Shown: positions 11,601-25,197 of the stretch, piece after piece
Numbering within the stretch: the stretch's first letter is position 1
Layout of the letters: each line of letters opens with the position of its first letter
Assembly: GCA_014529385.2 (NCBI GenBank)
Contig: CM043964.1
Location: 104,703,587-104,767,586, forward strand
Origin: Adiantum capillus-veneris
Lineage: Eukaryota > Streptophyta > Polypodiopsida > Polypodiales > Pteridaceae
Reading direction: 5' to 3'
DNA: 64,000 bases
The notes under the pieces: generated by a model
The model's database searches: none
The model's input: only the letters and a program-made list of their open reading frames with translations
What the model was told of the DNA's origin: nothing
Program-made: the position numbers and the translations under genes

Positions 11601-12003
11601 CACATTCTCTAGCCATGCCCAATCTTCGTACACCTCGGTCATCAAGTGTATGGAGATCAGGACCACCGGGTCATAATCTCCTCTTGATTGGTCAAAAACT
11701 ATATTTGTGGGTGTCACAACCGTGCACACCCAAGTCTACATGAGAATGAATGTAGAGGAGGCTATTGTGCCAAGCTTCCAACAATACTTCGTCATGTACA
11801 ATGTCAGTGCTCTGTCTGCATCTTTTCTGTCATCTACAATGATCGATAACAATGGTAAACACTACCTCACATTCTCTAGCCATGCCTAATATCCGTACAC
11901 CTCGATCATCAGGTGTATCAATATCAGGACCATCGGGTCATAATCTCGTCTTGATTGGTCAAAGAATAAATTTGTGGGTGTCATAGTTGTGCACACCCAA
12001 GTT
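11601..12003. repeat. Pair of about 135-bp direct repeats
   Basis: The segment starting CACATTCTCTAGCCATGCC at about 11601 and ending with GTGCACACCCAAGT recurs at about 11869-12003 with scattered substitutions, about 130 bp apart. No coding function is visible. Confidence 0.75.
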
Positions 12004-12048
12004 CTAAAGGACCCTTCATGGTCGTTTTTTGGTAACCTATGGCCTTAA

Positions 12049-13336
12049 CACTAGTTTGGTATCAATACAAGACACTTAAGTGTCCTTTTTTGCAAATTTA
12101 GATTAAATTATACTTGCATTAGGCGATGTATTTAAGCAAACCCTCTTGATATGCTTAAATATATTAGCTATAGGGTCTTTGAAAACTATATCCTTGCATT
12201 TTATAAGCTATCATGATCAAGAAATATACTCATCAAGTGGACCCCCATAAGACTGCAATTGATGCTTTGAAGAGATCAATTTTATAAGCTCAAGAAAAAT
12301 GAAGCGACCTTGTAGAAAATTGTACACAAATTTTCTACAATTGTGCTATAGATAATTTTTAGTTTCATGTGCAAAAAAATTTACTTGAGAGTATATAAAA
12401 TAATGGGAAGTTCTACGTGCTTGATATGGCCATTTCAAGCATATCGTTATATGCGTAGATAAAATATGTTTTTGATGTGTTTTTGAGTCTTAGGGGCAAT
12501 ACATTGCTTACCCTCTTCAATGAGGACTCAAGGTGGCAAGTAGAAGTTCTTTGGAAAGAAACAATTTTTGGATCATTCAAAACTGCACATGCAAAAGTTT
12601 TGATATGTTTATTCTTGAGACATAAGTATTCAAAAACTAAAATAACTTCAAACTTTCCACACATATCAACTAAATGTATCAAAGTGCATGGTATGAATAC
12701 AAATGGGATACCTAAAACCTTGGTTTCAATGTTATTGTGGAGGACTCAGGATTTTCAAGAGTTTTTGCACAATCAAAATTTCAAGATAGGGTGTAAGCGA
12801 TAAAATTTAAGTAGGTTAGGGAGCCAAAAAAAATACGTAGTTTCTTGGTTTTAAAATAAAGTCATTTGATGTTGTCAAATTGCACTAGAATAGCCCCAAT
12901 TCCACGAGAGGACCTTTGAAAGGCCAAAATTATGCTCTTAGTCACCACGTGCTTAAGTATGAAATTATGTTTATAAATTGCAATTAAATTTGAAACATTC
13001 CTTGAAGGTCATTCCATTGTTTTGTAACACTAAGTACTAGCACTTAGATTTTAAAAACATAAAAAAGCTAATCTCAACGAAAAGATAGAAGAATTTTATG
13101 ATTTTTTTTGGCAAAAAAATCTTGAAATTTTGCAAAACAATTATGACTTAGAAATTACCACAATTCTCTCCATAGGGCTTGTATTTTGACATGGAGAAAA
13201 ATCCAATGTTTCCTTTCCCTCATTACCAACCTATGGTAGAAACAAGGTGTTAAAAACTTCTTTTTAGCTTGAGAAATAAATTACCAAAAATTCATTGGAA
13301 ACTAGGACACTTTAGTGTCCAATTACCGAACTAGTG
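12049..13336. mobile_element. TIR element (about 1.3 kb, non-coding) inserted in the minisatellite
   Basis: The left end CACTAGTTTGGTATCAATAC and following GACACTTAAGTGTCC are mirrored by the right end, whose reverse complement begins CACTAGTTCGGTAATTGG and continues ACACTAAAGTGTCC. The flanks are the two halves of a minisatellite unit (CCTATGGCC then TTA on the left, TTAGGGCC on the right), so the insertion point and a 3-bp TTA target duplication can be inferred, as for PIF/Harbinger-type MITEs. The interior is AT-rich without a transposase. Confidence 0.7.
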
Positions 13337-14390
13337 CTAATTAGGGCCTTAGGGTGCTCTCTATGTCTATAAACGGCCATAGGGTCCCCTCTATACTAGT
13401 AAGAACCTCTCTATACTCTATACTAGCACCATATGGCCTGAAGGCCATAGGATCCCCTCTATGCTAGAATCTCTCTATGCTCTATATTGACATCTATGGC
13501 CCCAAGGCCACAAGGTGCCTTCTATGTTTTTAAGAAACCCTTCATGATGGTCTTTTGACAGCATGGGCCCAGGGCCATAGGGTCCCCTCTATGCTAGTAA
13601 CAACCTCTCTATGCTCTATATTGGCATCATATGGCCCCAAGGCCACAAGGTGCTCTCTATTTATTGAAGAGACACTTCATGATCCTTTTTCAGAAACCTA
13701 TGGCCCCACGGCCATTGGGTGCTCTCTATTCTAGTAAAAAACACTATTTGCTCTATATTGGCACCCTGTGGCCAAAAAGCCATAGGGTCCCCTCTATGCT
13801 AGCAAGAACCTCTCTATACTCTATACTAGCACCCTATGGCCTAAAGGCCAAAGGGTCCCCTCTATGCTAGTCGTAATCTGTCTATGCTCTACATTGACAT
13901 CCTATGGCCTCAAGGCCATAGGGTCCCCTCTATGCTAGCAAGAACCTCTCTATACTCTATACTAGCACCCTATGGCCTAAAGGCCAAAGGGTCCCCTCTA
14001 TGCTAGTCGTAATCTGTCTATGCTCTACATTGACATCCTATGGCCCCAAGGCCAGAAGGTGCCTTCTATGTTTTGAAGAAACCCTTCATTATGGTTTTTT
14101 GAAAACCTATGGGCCCAGGGCCATAGGGTCCCCTCTATGCTAGTTAGAATCTCTCTATGTTCTATATTGACACTGGATGGCCCCAAGGCTAGAAGGTGCC
14201 TTCTATGTTTTGAAGAAACCCGTCATGATGGTTTTTTGTAAACCTATAGCCCAGGGCCAAAGGGTCCCATGTATGCTAGTAAGAACCTCTCTATGCTCTA
14301 AATTGGCATCCTATGGCCCCAGGGCCACAAGGTGCACTCTATGCATTGAAGAGACCCTTCATGATCCTATTTTTGGCAATGATACTGGTT
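13337..14390. repeat. Minisatellite array, block 2
   Basis: It continues the unit family of block 1 after the TIR insertion. A longer two-unit segment is duplicated almost exactly (about 13,800-13,880 versus 13,935-14,015), showing recent local amplification. Confidence 0.9.
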
Positions 14391-16340
<1,950 letters not shown>

Positions 16341-16460
16341 TCCCACTCTTTCCTCTCTCTCTATCTCTACCTTCTCTCCCTCTCTATCTCTCTTACTAGA
16401 GCATCTAGACTTTCTACAATGACTAGTGGATATTTGCAAGGACCATTAGGTAAGGACCAT

Positions 16461-16779
16461 TGTCAAGTGTGAGCTTTGTCCTAAGGTGTGAGTCAAGGAG
16501 AGGAGAGTGGATTTATCCCACATACTGTGGAGCAAGGCTGTAGAGCTACTTAAAGCTCATTTCTTGAATCAATAAACAACAACTCATTTTGCACTACATG
16601 CTTGTCTATGGTGAGCTTGTGCTAAGCTAAGTCAATCCTCAAGATTGTGTTTATGAGTCCAAGCTAATCCTATCTTGGAACCTAATTCACTTGAGTGATA
16701 AGCTTGCTTACACACACTCACACACTTGCACCATGTATCTCTTTCATCCACCATAGCTAGCACGATCCAAATCCTAACA
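16461..16779 (+). repeat. 5' LTR of the Copia-like element
   Basis: It starts TGTCAAGTGTGAGC and ends CCTAACA, and contains AATAAACAACAACTC as a possible polyadenylation region. It is highly similar to the 3' copy, implying a fairly recent insertion. Confidence 0.9.
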
Positions 16780-16781
16780 TT

Positions 16782-16793
16782 TGGTATCAGAGC
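16782..16793 (+). promoter_or_regulatory. Primer-binding site (initiator tRNA-Met type)
   Basis: TGGTATCAGAGC lies 2 nt after the 5' LTR and is the usual plant Copia primer site. Confidence 0.9.
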
Positions 16794-16795
16794 TA

Positions 16796-18173
16796 CTGTG
16801 TGCTAGCTAGGATTGTTGTTGTAATTTTGTGTGTTAGTTTAATTGGCATCTCCTAATCATCATTAGGATCCTTGGTATTTCTCTTCTTCTCTTCCCATTG
16901 CATACCTTGTGACTAATTAGCATCAATTATTCAGTGTGAGCACGTTCTTGGGTTTGATTCCCTTGGGCCACTACTCTCCTGGCTAATCCTGAGGTTAATT
17001 AGTATTATGCTTAACCATTAGGTGTTTCTCTCAATATTTTTCCTATCGTTTTTGTGTTCCATTACTCCCAATTACTCCACTACCTTGCTTTGTCACTATG
17101 AGCATCCATAGCCAGTGTCGTGAGCTTTGCAATGCATTCTCATGTGAAAATAATCGCTTAATTAATTTTGAGCCTTTTTTGAGAGTTTATGCTACCATTT
17201 CCATGTGTTATGCAGCAGCAGGGAAGTGTGCTTAAGTGTGTGTGTGTGTGTGTGTGCCTAAGAGAGCATTGAATGCTCACCACCTTTTGTGGAAAAACAA
17301 GTCTCAAACCTGCCAAAATCGTGATGGAAACACCCTTTTTTGTAAGGGGGCCTTTGACCTTTTTAAAGGCAAAGGGGGCCACACACTTGGGCGCCCAGGC
17401 GGACTTCAAAATGGCGCTAGGCCCCTTTTAAATCTCTTTTCGGGTCCAGCCACCTGCTGACCCTCTTGCAGGGAAACTACCGTTCGACCGGCTGACCCTC
17501 TCGAAGGGAAACTACCGTTCGATTGGCGCCCCCCCGTTGGCTTGCCCGATCGGCCGCAGGCGCCTTCAACACCGTCCATTTGCGGACCCCAATGGAGGCG
17601 CTCAACCCATTTTAAGACAGCTTTCGGGTCCGCCTTTGTTGGGCCCCCCATTCCCACGGCACGGCCTCACAAGCCTTCAAGCTTGGCCTTGCCCTTTTTC
17701 CCTTAAAGCTCTTGTTGAGCCCTGCTTCCCGCGCCGCTCCAAGGCATTTCTGAGGGCTTTTTTAAGCCCCGGTTACCACGGTGCTGAACAAGCCTGCATA
17801 AGCTCCCAAGCTCAAGGTATTCCCACCTCTTGGCTCCAGAATCTTACAAAAACGGTGCTTCTAATTAAGCAAGCATTTCTATTGTTGAGTCTGAGGTGGA
17901 AACGACAACAAATTTTGCAAAGCTTCGCACTCCAATTCAACTATCGAATCTTCAAAGGCTCATCCCAGGCATCAAAGAAGAACTCAAACGTGTATGTGGA
18001 GGGTGAATTCACCTCGAGTGAAGAGGTACTTCACATCTCATTAAGAAGATATTAAAATTTCAAATCTTGCAACCAAGCACAAAACTTTTGCAAATAAATT
18101 TTCTATCATCGGTTGTGCTCGTGTAAAGAGGCAGACACTGGCTAGGAGAGTCTCCTAAGCTAAGACCCCTCTA
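16796..18173. other. Untranslated leader of the Copia-like element
   Basis: No gene. A 35-40 bp unit (CTGACCCTCTTGCAGGG and following) is tandemly duplicated at about 17,456-17,525. The stretch 17,340-17,780 is markedly more GC-rich than its surroundings and may be an acquired segment. Confidence 0.5.
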
Positions 18174-19300
18174 TTGGCACAAATGGGGGACAAGGGAATA
18201 GAGAAATTCAATGGGGAGGGATTTCACACTTGGCAAACGAAATTAAGAGGCTACCTTATGAAAAAACGTTTGTGGTCTGTCATTAGCACTACCCTCGAGC
18301 AACAAGACGAACCCGATGGAGTGCACACTAGGGCATCTACACTCATAGCAAGTGCACAAAATTTGGCCAAAGACGAACAAGCATTGGGAATTATCATCAC
18401 TTCTTTTCATGATAACTATGTGCATTTCATAGATGAATGTAAGCATGCACATGAAGCCTGGCATGTCCTAGAAAGTAATTTTATGAAGAAACGTTTGTGG
18501 TCTGTCATTAGCACTGGCATGTCCTAGAAAGAGGCTACCTTATGAAAAAACGTTTGTGGTCTGCCTTCAATTAGAAAGTAATTTTATGAAAAAACGTTTG
18601 TGGTTTGTCATTAGCCTGGCATGTCCTAGAAAGAGGCTACCTTATGAAAAAACGTTTGTGGTCTGTCATTAGCACTGCCCTCGAGCAACAAGCCGAACCC
18701 GATGCAGTGCACACAAGGGCATCTACACTCATAGCAAGTGCACAAAATTTGGCCAAAGACGAACAAGCATTGGGAATTATCATCACTTCTTTTCATGATA
18801 ACTATGTGCATTTCATAGATGAATGTAAGCATGCACATGAAGCCTGGCATGTCCTAGAAAGTAATTTTGGAGCTAGAGCCAAGAGAAGCAAAGTTAGTCT
18901 CAAAAGACAGTTTTACAAAGTTACTATGCTTCAAGGGGAGGACATTGCTAGCCTAGTGAGCAGGCTTAAGAGCATTGTCACGCAGCTCACTTACATCCAA
19001 GTTGAAGTACCAGAAGATGACAAAGTGGCCATACTTTTAAGTGCACTTCCACCTTCTTATGACCACTTAGTCACAATTCTTGAAGAAAAAGAACCAGCAC
19101 CACCATTCCAAGATGCCATTAACTCAGTCCAAGAAGAAGAAAGAAAGCAAAGAGATTCACTTACCCCATCAGGAGGAGTTTTCATCGCAACATCTTCAAG
19201 TGGAAGATATTCACCATCAACATCAACAAACGGAAGAAAGTGTTATGAATGTGGAAGAATGGGACACGTAGCGAAATATTGTTACGCAAAAAAACCTTGA
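18174..19300 (+). CDS. Copia-type gag (UBN2) with zinc knuckle, internally duplicated
   Basis: The start is ATGGGGGACAAGGG. The first part (18,174-18,527) reads IEKFNGEGFHTWQTKLRGYL, the typical N-terminus of Copia gag, which packages element RNA in virus-like particles. It stops early; the frame restarts at about 18,605 with a second copy of the same block and runs on through HAWHVL-like, LVSRLKSIVTQLTYIQVEV and ALPPSYDHLV motifs to a CCHC knuckle (CYECGRMGHVAKYC). Partial repeats of TTATGAAAAAACGTTTGTGG at about 18,258, 18,480, 18,540, 18,586 and 18,643 show slippage-like tandem duplication. Removing the duplicated block would leave one continuous gag, so the present copy is probably non-functional. 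Confidence 0.8.
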
Positions 19301-19689
19301 AAAAAATGTGGTAGGAAAGGACACCCTCCTTCTCGGGGCTACTCAAGTGGAGGCAGTAGCAGTGGAGAAAGCAGCAGAAGCAGAAGCAATGAAGGCAAGA
19401 GACCTGACAGAGGATCAGATCACATAGTAGAAGACAAAGAGGACGAAGACGAAGGCAGCGTTTAGGAAGACCCATTTTGAAGATGAAGACTCTCTACTTG
19501 TAGGGGAGGACTTTTTCCTGTGTGGATACCAGCTTATCATCCTGTGTGGACATCACCATCCTTTGTGGATTTTTCTTGTGTGGGTTTTACCATCCTATGT
19601 GGATATCACCATCCTATTTGGATTTTGTTAGCGTGTGTGGATCATGCATCTTCAGTATCTTGTCTTAGTCCAAACCTCAAGGGGAGGAT

Positions 19690-20008
19690 TGTAAAGTGTG
19701 AGCTTTGTCCTAAGGTGTGAGTCAAGGAGAGGAGAGTGGATTTATCCCACATACTGTGGAGCAAGGCTGTAAAGCTACTTAAAGCTCATTTCTTGAATCA
19801 ATAAACAACAACTCATTTAGCACTACATGCTTGTCTATGGTGAGCTTGTGCTAAGCTAAGTCAATACTCAAGATTGTGTTTATGAGTCCAAGCTAATCCT
19901 ATCTTGGAACCTAATTCACTTGATTGATAAGCTTGCTTACACACACTCACACACTTGCAACATGTTTCTCTTTCATCCACCATAGCTAGCACGATCCAAA
20001 TCCTAACA
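19690..20008 (+). repeat. 3' LTR of the Copia-like element
   Basis: It begins TGTAAAGTGTGAGC directly after the purine tract at about 19,678-19,687 and ends CCTAACA. Confidence 0.9.
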
Positions 20009-21766
20009 ACCACCTCTCAAGCCTATATAAAAAGACCTCCACTAAGCACAAAAGGAGGCACAAGTGAAGGAGTAACACACTAGCTCCATGCAGTCTACAT
20101 TTTAAGCACCACTAAGCACATAATGCACCTTCCAAGCTAGGGAGATCATGGGATCGTGTTTTGTTGCAAGCATGGGTATTTTAGCATTGGAAACATCATC
20201 ATTTTCCCCATTCTCCACCACACCATGGTTGAGTTACTAATCACGGCCACTCCATGCACATAAGGCAGTCACTACTTCCATGCAAGGCAACATGAGCATG
20301 CTAGGATTGAACACATCAACACCATGATACCCCAGGACGCTCTCGATGCTGGTGATTGACGTCATCGGTGGCTGCATCATCTTGATGTTTTCCCTCAAAC
20401 AACCTCCCGCTAATGTGCTAACCTCCCACTAACTCCAAACTTTGCCACACACCATATGGCACTCGCATTCCATCATGCATACCTAGTGCCAAGAGCCAGG
20501 TTTTTAACGGTAAAGACCACCGTTTGTATGTATCATCATCATCAATAAAAGTGTGCAATACTGTCTTTATCTTTGGGTCCATTCTCTGTTCTCCTTAGCT
20601 TTGTTTTCCCACATTCGCGGGATCTTTCATCTCTTGTATATCACTCTCCTTGTGCTCCATCCTGTGTGGCCTCTCTAGTGAATCAGTATGCTCCATTCCG
20701 AACTTGTTACATACCTCTTTCATACACACACTCCTAATTGTTGACTACGCATTCGCTACATGTGGATGTTTGCTGTATCACTATTTCATGTTGGTTAGCT
20801 AGAGGGCATCTCATTTTTGCTACCCTAGGTCATGTATGTCTTCGTCCTAGCCACACTTATTCTAGGTGGATCTCCCTCTCTAGTTATAAGATTACTCCTA
20901 CCTTGAGATGATGCTTAGGGATGTTCAGTCTATGTGTGGTGTAGAGGCCACCCCATATGGCATGTTATTTCCGATTTATCATTATGTTGGTGCCTGCACC
21001 AAGGATCCTTTCATGAAACCCTCTAGTTTACAAGACTGAAACCCCTAAACTTTTGTGGATGGATGAATGGTTAGCAGGGTTCCTGAACTGGACAACAAAA
21101 GAATAAGAGCTCCAAGCACAACTAGACAAACTCCGCATCTCCATCGAAGCTCAAGTGCCAGGCATAATGGTAATCGATTGAAGGTGGGAGAGTCAACCAA
21201 CATGCCAGACTCAGTGGATATACATAGGCCGGGTGCCAAGGAGAAGAAGGAGAAAGTTGAGACTATGTCTGCAACCTACAATCAAAACCGCAACAACAAG
21301 ATGGAGGGAGATCTGCATAATAGATAATCAACACTATTCTACTTTGAGAATCGGGTAAGTGAAGTCATCGAGGTAATTATCACAGTCAATTTCCAAGTTG
21401 CACTTGATGCTGCAGCATAGATAACGGAAGCACATGCTCATGCTCTCACTAGAGATACTAGGGATCTATTGAGCTGGTTTCAAGAAAGAACACCACCCTC
21501 TCCCACAAGCTTGGATAGTGACTAAGAACCTCTAAGCTTCACATGAATCAGTACAACTTACCTCAAGGAAGATCACACATTCCGATACGAGTACGCTCAA
21601 TCAAGGTAATTCTAGACTAGAAGGCTCACTACCAGCACGTCATCGACATTATGCTCGGTGGGGAACGCTTCTTTGAGGTGCTGGCATCAGATCAACCATT
21701 TGTCTTACGTTTGGTACAAGGAAATGTACCGTTTGAGATTCTAATTTATGTTCTAGTATAAAATTT
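20009..21766. other. Degenerate retroelement-like segment hosting the Copia-like element
   Basis: A plus-strand TATA box (CTATATAAAAAG) lies at 20,023-20,033 and AATAAA at 20,544, so this resembles an LTR or promoter region whose left part is at about 16,300-16,460. Farther on, a frame with internal stops at about 21,067-21,540 could be gag remains. No intact gene. The right end is cut by the giant LTR element. Confidence 0.35.
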
Positions 21767-22651
21767 TGTTTGCAGGTCGCCGCGACGGACGTCCATAGCA
21801 TAGCTCTCAAGCATCAACATATTTATCAATACAAGGGAAGCAACTCGGATGAGGCATGGAAATTCACTAGGGTGTCATTCCAAATGAAGTGAACTCGAAG
21901 AGATGCAACTACTAACTCTACAAGAAAATCAAACACATTACCGCCAAGTAATCTGCCTATGTCCTCCTACACAGCTCTACAATCATATCGGAATCGCATG
22001 AAACTTGAAGGGAAGCTACAGGGGATTATCAGGAACATATACTATCACTGTCACAGCATTCTGAAGAGGTACAAAGATTGTGATCGTTCGTCCCAAAGTC
22101 AGCAAAAACAGCGAACAGATGATCCTAATGGGTCGTTTTAGGGTCCCTAAAGGCCCTCCTAGGGTCAAAACAACATAAAACACGCATATAGACACTCAAA
22201 ACAATGATTTAAGGCCTCAAACGCGTAGTTGAAAACCTACACCGAATATTGAATGATTACACTTGAATGGAAAGCAAGATGAGAGGAACACAATGCAATA
22301 AACAAATCTAAATTTGGATTACCGTAGCCACAATGGCGAAGATTACAAGTTCGAATAAGAAGGAGCTCTCAAACGTACGCTGTCTTCTCAATTCTCCATC
22401 AAAAGATTATCCTCAAACTTACAAAAAATGACCTTTATAGATTAGGTCTTTAAAAATGGCTTGTCCGGCCATAAGCTCCTAAACTTCTAACTAGCTCTCT
22501 AATATACAATTACTCCCATAAGAATAATCATACATCCTTTGACAAATTCTCGGCTTAGAGATGCTTCCTTACAAAAGAATTTTACAATGGTTTCTCAGAA
22601 AAATATGATCCTTCTCTGGCAACGGCCGCTTGTTGCTTAGTACGCCAAACA
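21767..22651 (-). repeat. 3' LTR of the giant element
   Basis: It starts TGTTTGCAGGTCGCCGCGAC and ends CGCCAAACA on the plus strand. A minus-strand TATA box (CTATAAAGG) lies at about 22,431-22,440. It contains GGTACAAAGATTGTGATCG at about 22,068, a mutated version of the GATCGCGATC motif in the other LTR. Confidence 0.92.
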
Positions 22652-22670
22652 CTCCCCCCTTCCTTATCCT
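22652..22670 (-). promoter_or_regulatory. Polypurine tract of the giant element
   Basis: The plus strand reads CTCCCCCCTTCCTTATCC directly inside the 3' LTR; the minus strand is therefore a purine tract (AAGGGGGGAG) that would prime plus-strand synthesis. Confidence 0.8.
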
Positions 22671-22867
22671 TGCACACCCTCGTGCATGTTCAGTGCTTTG
22701 GCCGTTGATGTGGCTCCAATGAAGCAAGTGTCGCTGAAAAACTTCTTGTTCGCAGGATGGCTTCCAGGGCTTCTTGATGCTGTCTGAATGGATTTTCAGA
22801 TAACGCGTGTTGGTATGCTATGTACCTTGCCTTGAGGTCCTTCGCCATAGGATGGAAAATCCTTGAG

Positions 22868-23643
22868 TCAATTTCGAAGAATCCCGACGAAGGCCTCTTC
22901 GAATGTCTGCAAGTAGTGTGAGGGCAGGTACATTAGCCTCGAGTACATGGCCATCAATATGTGCCGTGGCGGTGAATCCTGTAGATTCCAGCAGATGCCT
23001 CTATGTCCTTCCAAGAAAAGATTCCACGGATGATCGTCGCCTTCAGTGTCTTTAAACACCTGGATGCAGGTGACGATCATCCGGGCTATCTTTACTAGCA
23101 TTTGACACGCCAAGTTGGGGACATCCCACAGCAAAATCAGGCTGTCGAATTCAGTGTGTTGACCATGTAGGCTACAGTAGAGGGTTGCTACGCTATCAAG
23201 ACTGGGTAATTTAGTTTTTGTGGCCTCGAGCCTTTCCATGTGGAGAACTCCTTCCAAGTGCGTGTTCGAGTGACTGGGCAGAATGTAGGATCTATTTGTA
23301 TATGTTGAGGAGCGTTGTGGTAATTGGTTAGATTCTGTGGCCTTTTGTCAAACCACTTCTGCCTCCACTTGGGGTGGTCATCGACAAGCATTTGAGCTTC
23401 TTCCATTGTTAGTGCAATGCCTTCGTAACCCCCATCTTTGTTTCGTGGCAGGGCTGGCCGCATCTTTTCCTTCCACAAAATTGCTTCATGACATAGCAAA
23501 GGAAACGGGAGGTACTCATGGCCAAATCCTTCCACCTGCTCTTCTGGTTGTAAGTATGCCAGGGCTGCTGACTCCATTATCTTCTTTTCATAGAGCATGT
23601 ACTCCTTTGTTTGATGGCCCCTGAATGCTCTCATTGAGCTCAT
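22868..23643 (-). pseudogene. Accessory ORF of giant element, unrecognised, frameshifted
   Basis: Two overlapping minus-strand frames (23,643-23,188 and 23,257-22,868) appear to be one protein of about 240 residues split by a frameshift near 23,220. Visible features: EGFGHEYLPFPLLCHEAILW, GIALTMEEAQMLVDDHPKWR, WDVPNLACQML and HPWNLFLEGHRGICWNL. No retroviral enzyme motif and no family I recognise. Its place between integrase and 3' LTR matches the extra ORFs seen in some large plant Ty3 elements. Confidence 0.45.
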
Positions 23644-23949
23644 CTCTTATATCCAAATATGGCCATTCAAACTCATGCTCATGTTGCCCTTGGTGTGATG
23701 TTCCAGGAAAATCTGGCACTTGTTGTCCGGGTAGCAGTTGTGGTTGACTCTCAGCTTTGTCTGTTTTGATTTGTTGTTGAAAAAGTAGATCTTATTTTTC
23801 CTTTAGCAACGTGTCACCAATCTGCTTCTGAATCTGTAGTTCGGCACTTGCTTGAGCTAGTTGCTGCTCCAATTCTTTTAGCTTTAGCTCATTTGTTGCC
23901 GTCTGGTCCACCATTCCTGATACGAGTAGCTTCTTTAAAGCTTTTCTTG

Positions 23950-24848
23950 CTATAGCTCCGCTTTTAGTGATGCTATAGTGTTCACTGCTGTGACATCGTC
24001 AGATGTGGAGACCGATGCCCCATCAGGTTCCTGATTCTCCACCATCAAAGTTGTCAGAGTGCCTTTGACAATATTGTATGAGATGCTAAGTCTATGAAAT
24101 CTTGCACTCTCGTAAGCAAGCTGCTCCATTGCTTTCTGTACTCTTGCCATCAACTCTTGACACTCCTTTTCTTTGGCGGTCAAGTCTATCGTGACGTCCA
24201 CCAAGTCTTTGATCAGAGACTGAGCCTACTGTTGCTCAAGGTCTCTTTCCTCCGTTGTGCGTTCTAGTTGCGCCTTCAAGCTTTCTAACTCCTCTTGCCC
24301 AAATGCTTGCTTTTTCTGGGCCTCATGTACCTGCATTTCCTTTTCACTTAGCACCACGTGCTGACACTGGAATTTCCGTTCTAATTCCCTTAGAGTTTGC
24401 TTGTAATCAAAATCAGCCACCACTGCTTGGCAGGCTTCGTGGTACCCGATTACTTCTGTAGGAGGTATAAATGTACTCCTTTTGCGAGGTTGAAGGGGGA
24501 GGATTTGGCTGTTTTTTGTTCGATGGAGAAGGGGGAGGAGGAGGAGATTTTGGCGAGGGAGGAGGCGATTTTTTAGGCGAGGGAGGAGTTGATTTGGGCG
24601 AGGGAGGAGGTGAGCTTGATTCTTCTCGTACATGCCTCTTTTTTGAATTCTCTTCCCCTTGTTGCGAAGCAGATGCTTCCGCTTTTCTTTTCTTTAAAAT
24701 CCTGATGATTCTTGCGGGTGAGATCCGCCGCCCGTCGCGCTTCCAGATTCCTCTCTCTTTGGATCTTCTTTAGCTTCTCTGCCTGGTTTCTTTCATCACC
24801 CGCATCTTTCTCCTTCGTTCCTTTAGTGGAGTGCGAAGAAATGTCCAC
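23950..24848 (-). CDS. Accessory coiled-coil protein of giant element (interrupted by TAG)
   Basis: Frames 24,848-24,573, 24,633-24,226 and 24,225-23,950 form one likely protein. The N-terminal third is K/E/R-rich (EKLKKIQRERNLEARRAADL), the middle has a P/L-rich low-complexity run, and from about 24,480 downward a long heptad-like coiled coil follows (LRELERKFQCQHVVLSEKEM, EELESLKAQLERTTEERDLE). One in-frame TAG at 24,226-24,228 sits inside the coiled coil, and reading continues in the same frame (AQSLIKDLVDVTIDLTAKEK). A structural or capsid-associated role is possible but unproven. CAG-to-TAG decay is the simplest reading of the stop. Confidence 0.55.
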
Positions 24849-25197
24849 TTCCGCGGCCTTTTGCTCTGCTTCTAACCTTTGCTTCTCCGCGCGTATGCGA
24901 GTTGCATTCTCTATTCTTTCTTGCCTTTCCCTTTCGAATCTTCTTTTTTGTGTTTGTTGTGTTGCAGCCGCTCTAGCCTGTCTGTGATCCCTTAACTTGG
25001 TTCTTCTTTCCTCGACTCTTTGCTGAGCTTACGCATATGCTTTTTGCAGGTCCGACTGCCGTACTACACTTCTCTCTCCTCTTTTTCTCTCGAGCGGCTT
25101 TGTGGAGTCTTCCTCCTCGCTTTATTCAAACTCTGATGGCCCTTTGTCTTTCGACTCTTGAGATTTTCCTTCATCATCTGTCTTCGTTTTTTCTTCA

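Larger units (their letters stand above)
16461..20008 (+). mobile_element. Gag-only Copia-like LTR retrotransposon (3.5 kb)
   Basis: Two near-identical LTRs of about 319 bp (16,461-16,779 and 19,690-20,008) begin TGTMAAGTGTGAG and end ATCCTAACA. A tRNA-Met primer site (TGGTATCAGAGC) follows the left LTR and a purine tract (AAGGGGAGGA) precedes the right one. Flanks read ACCAT before and ACCAC after, a 5-bp target duplication with one change. The interior codes only for a UBN2/Copia-type gag with a zinc knuckle; protease, integrase and RT are absent. It is a non-autonomous element that would need enzymes from a relative. Confidence 0.88.

Noticed and set aside
10735-14390. CRISPR-like regular repeat array
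   Set aside because: Units are continuous degenerate minisatellite without unique spacers, in a plant nuclear context.
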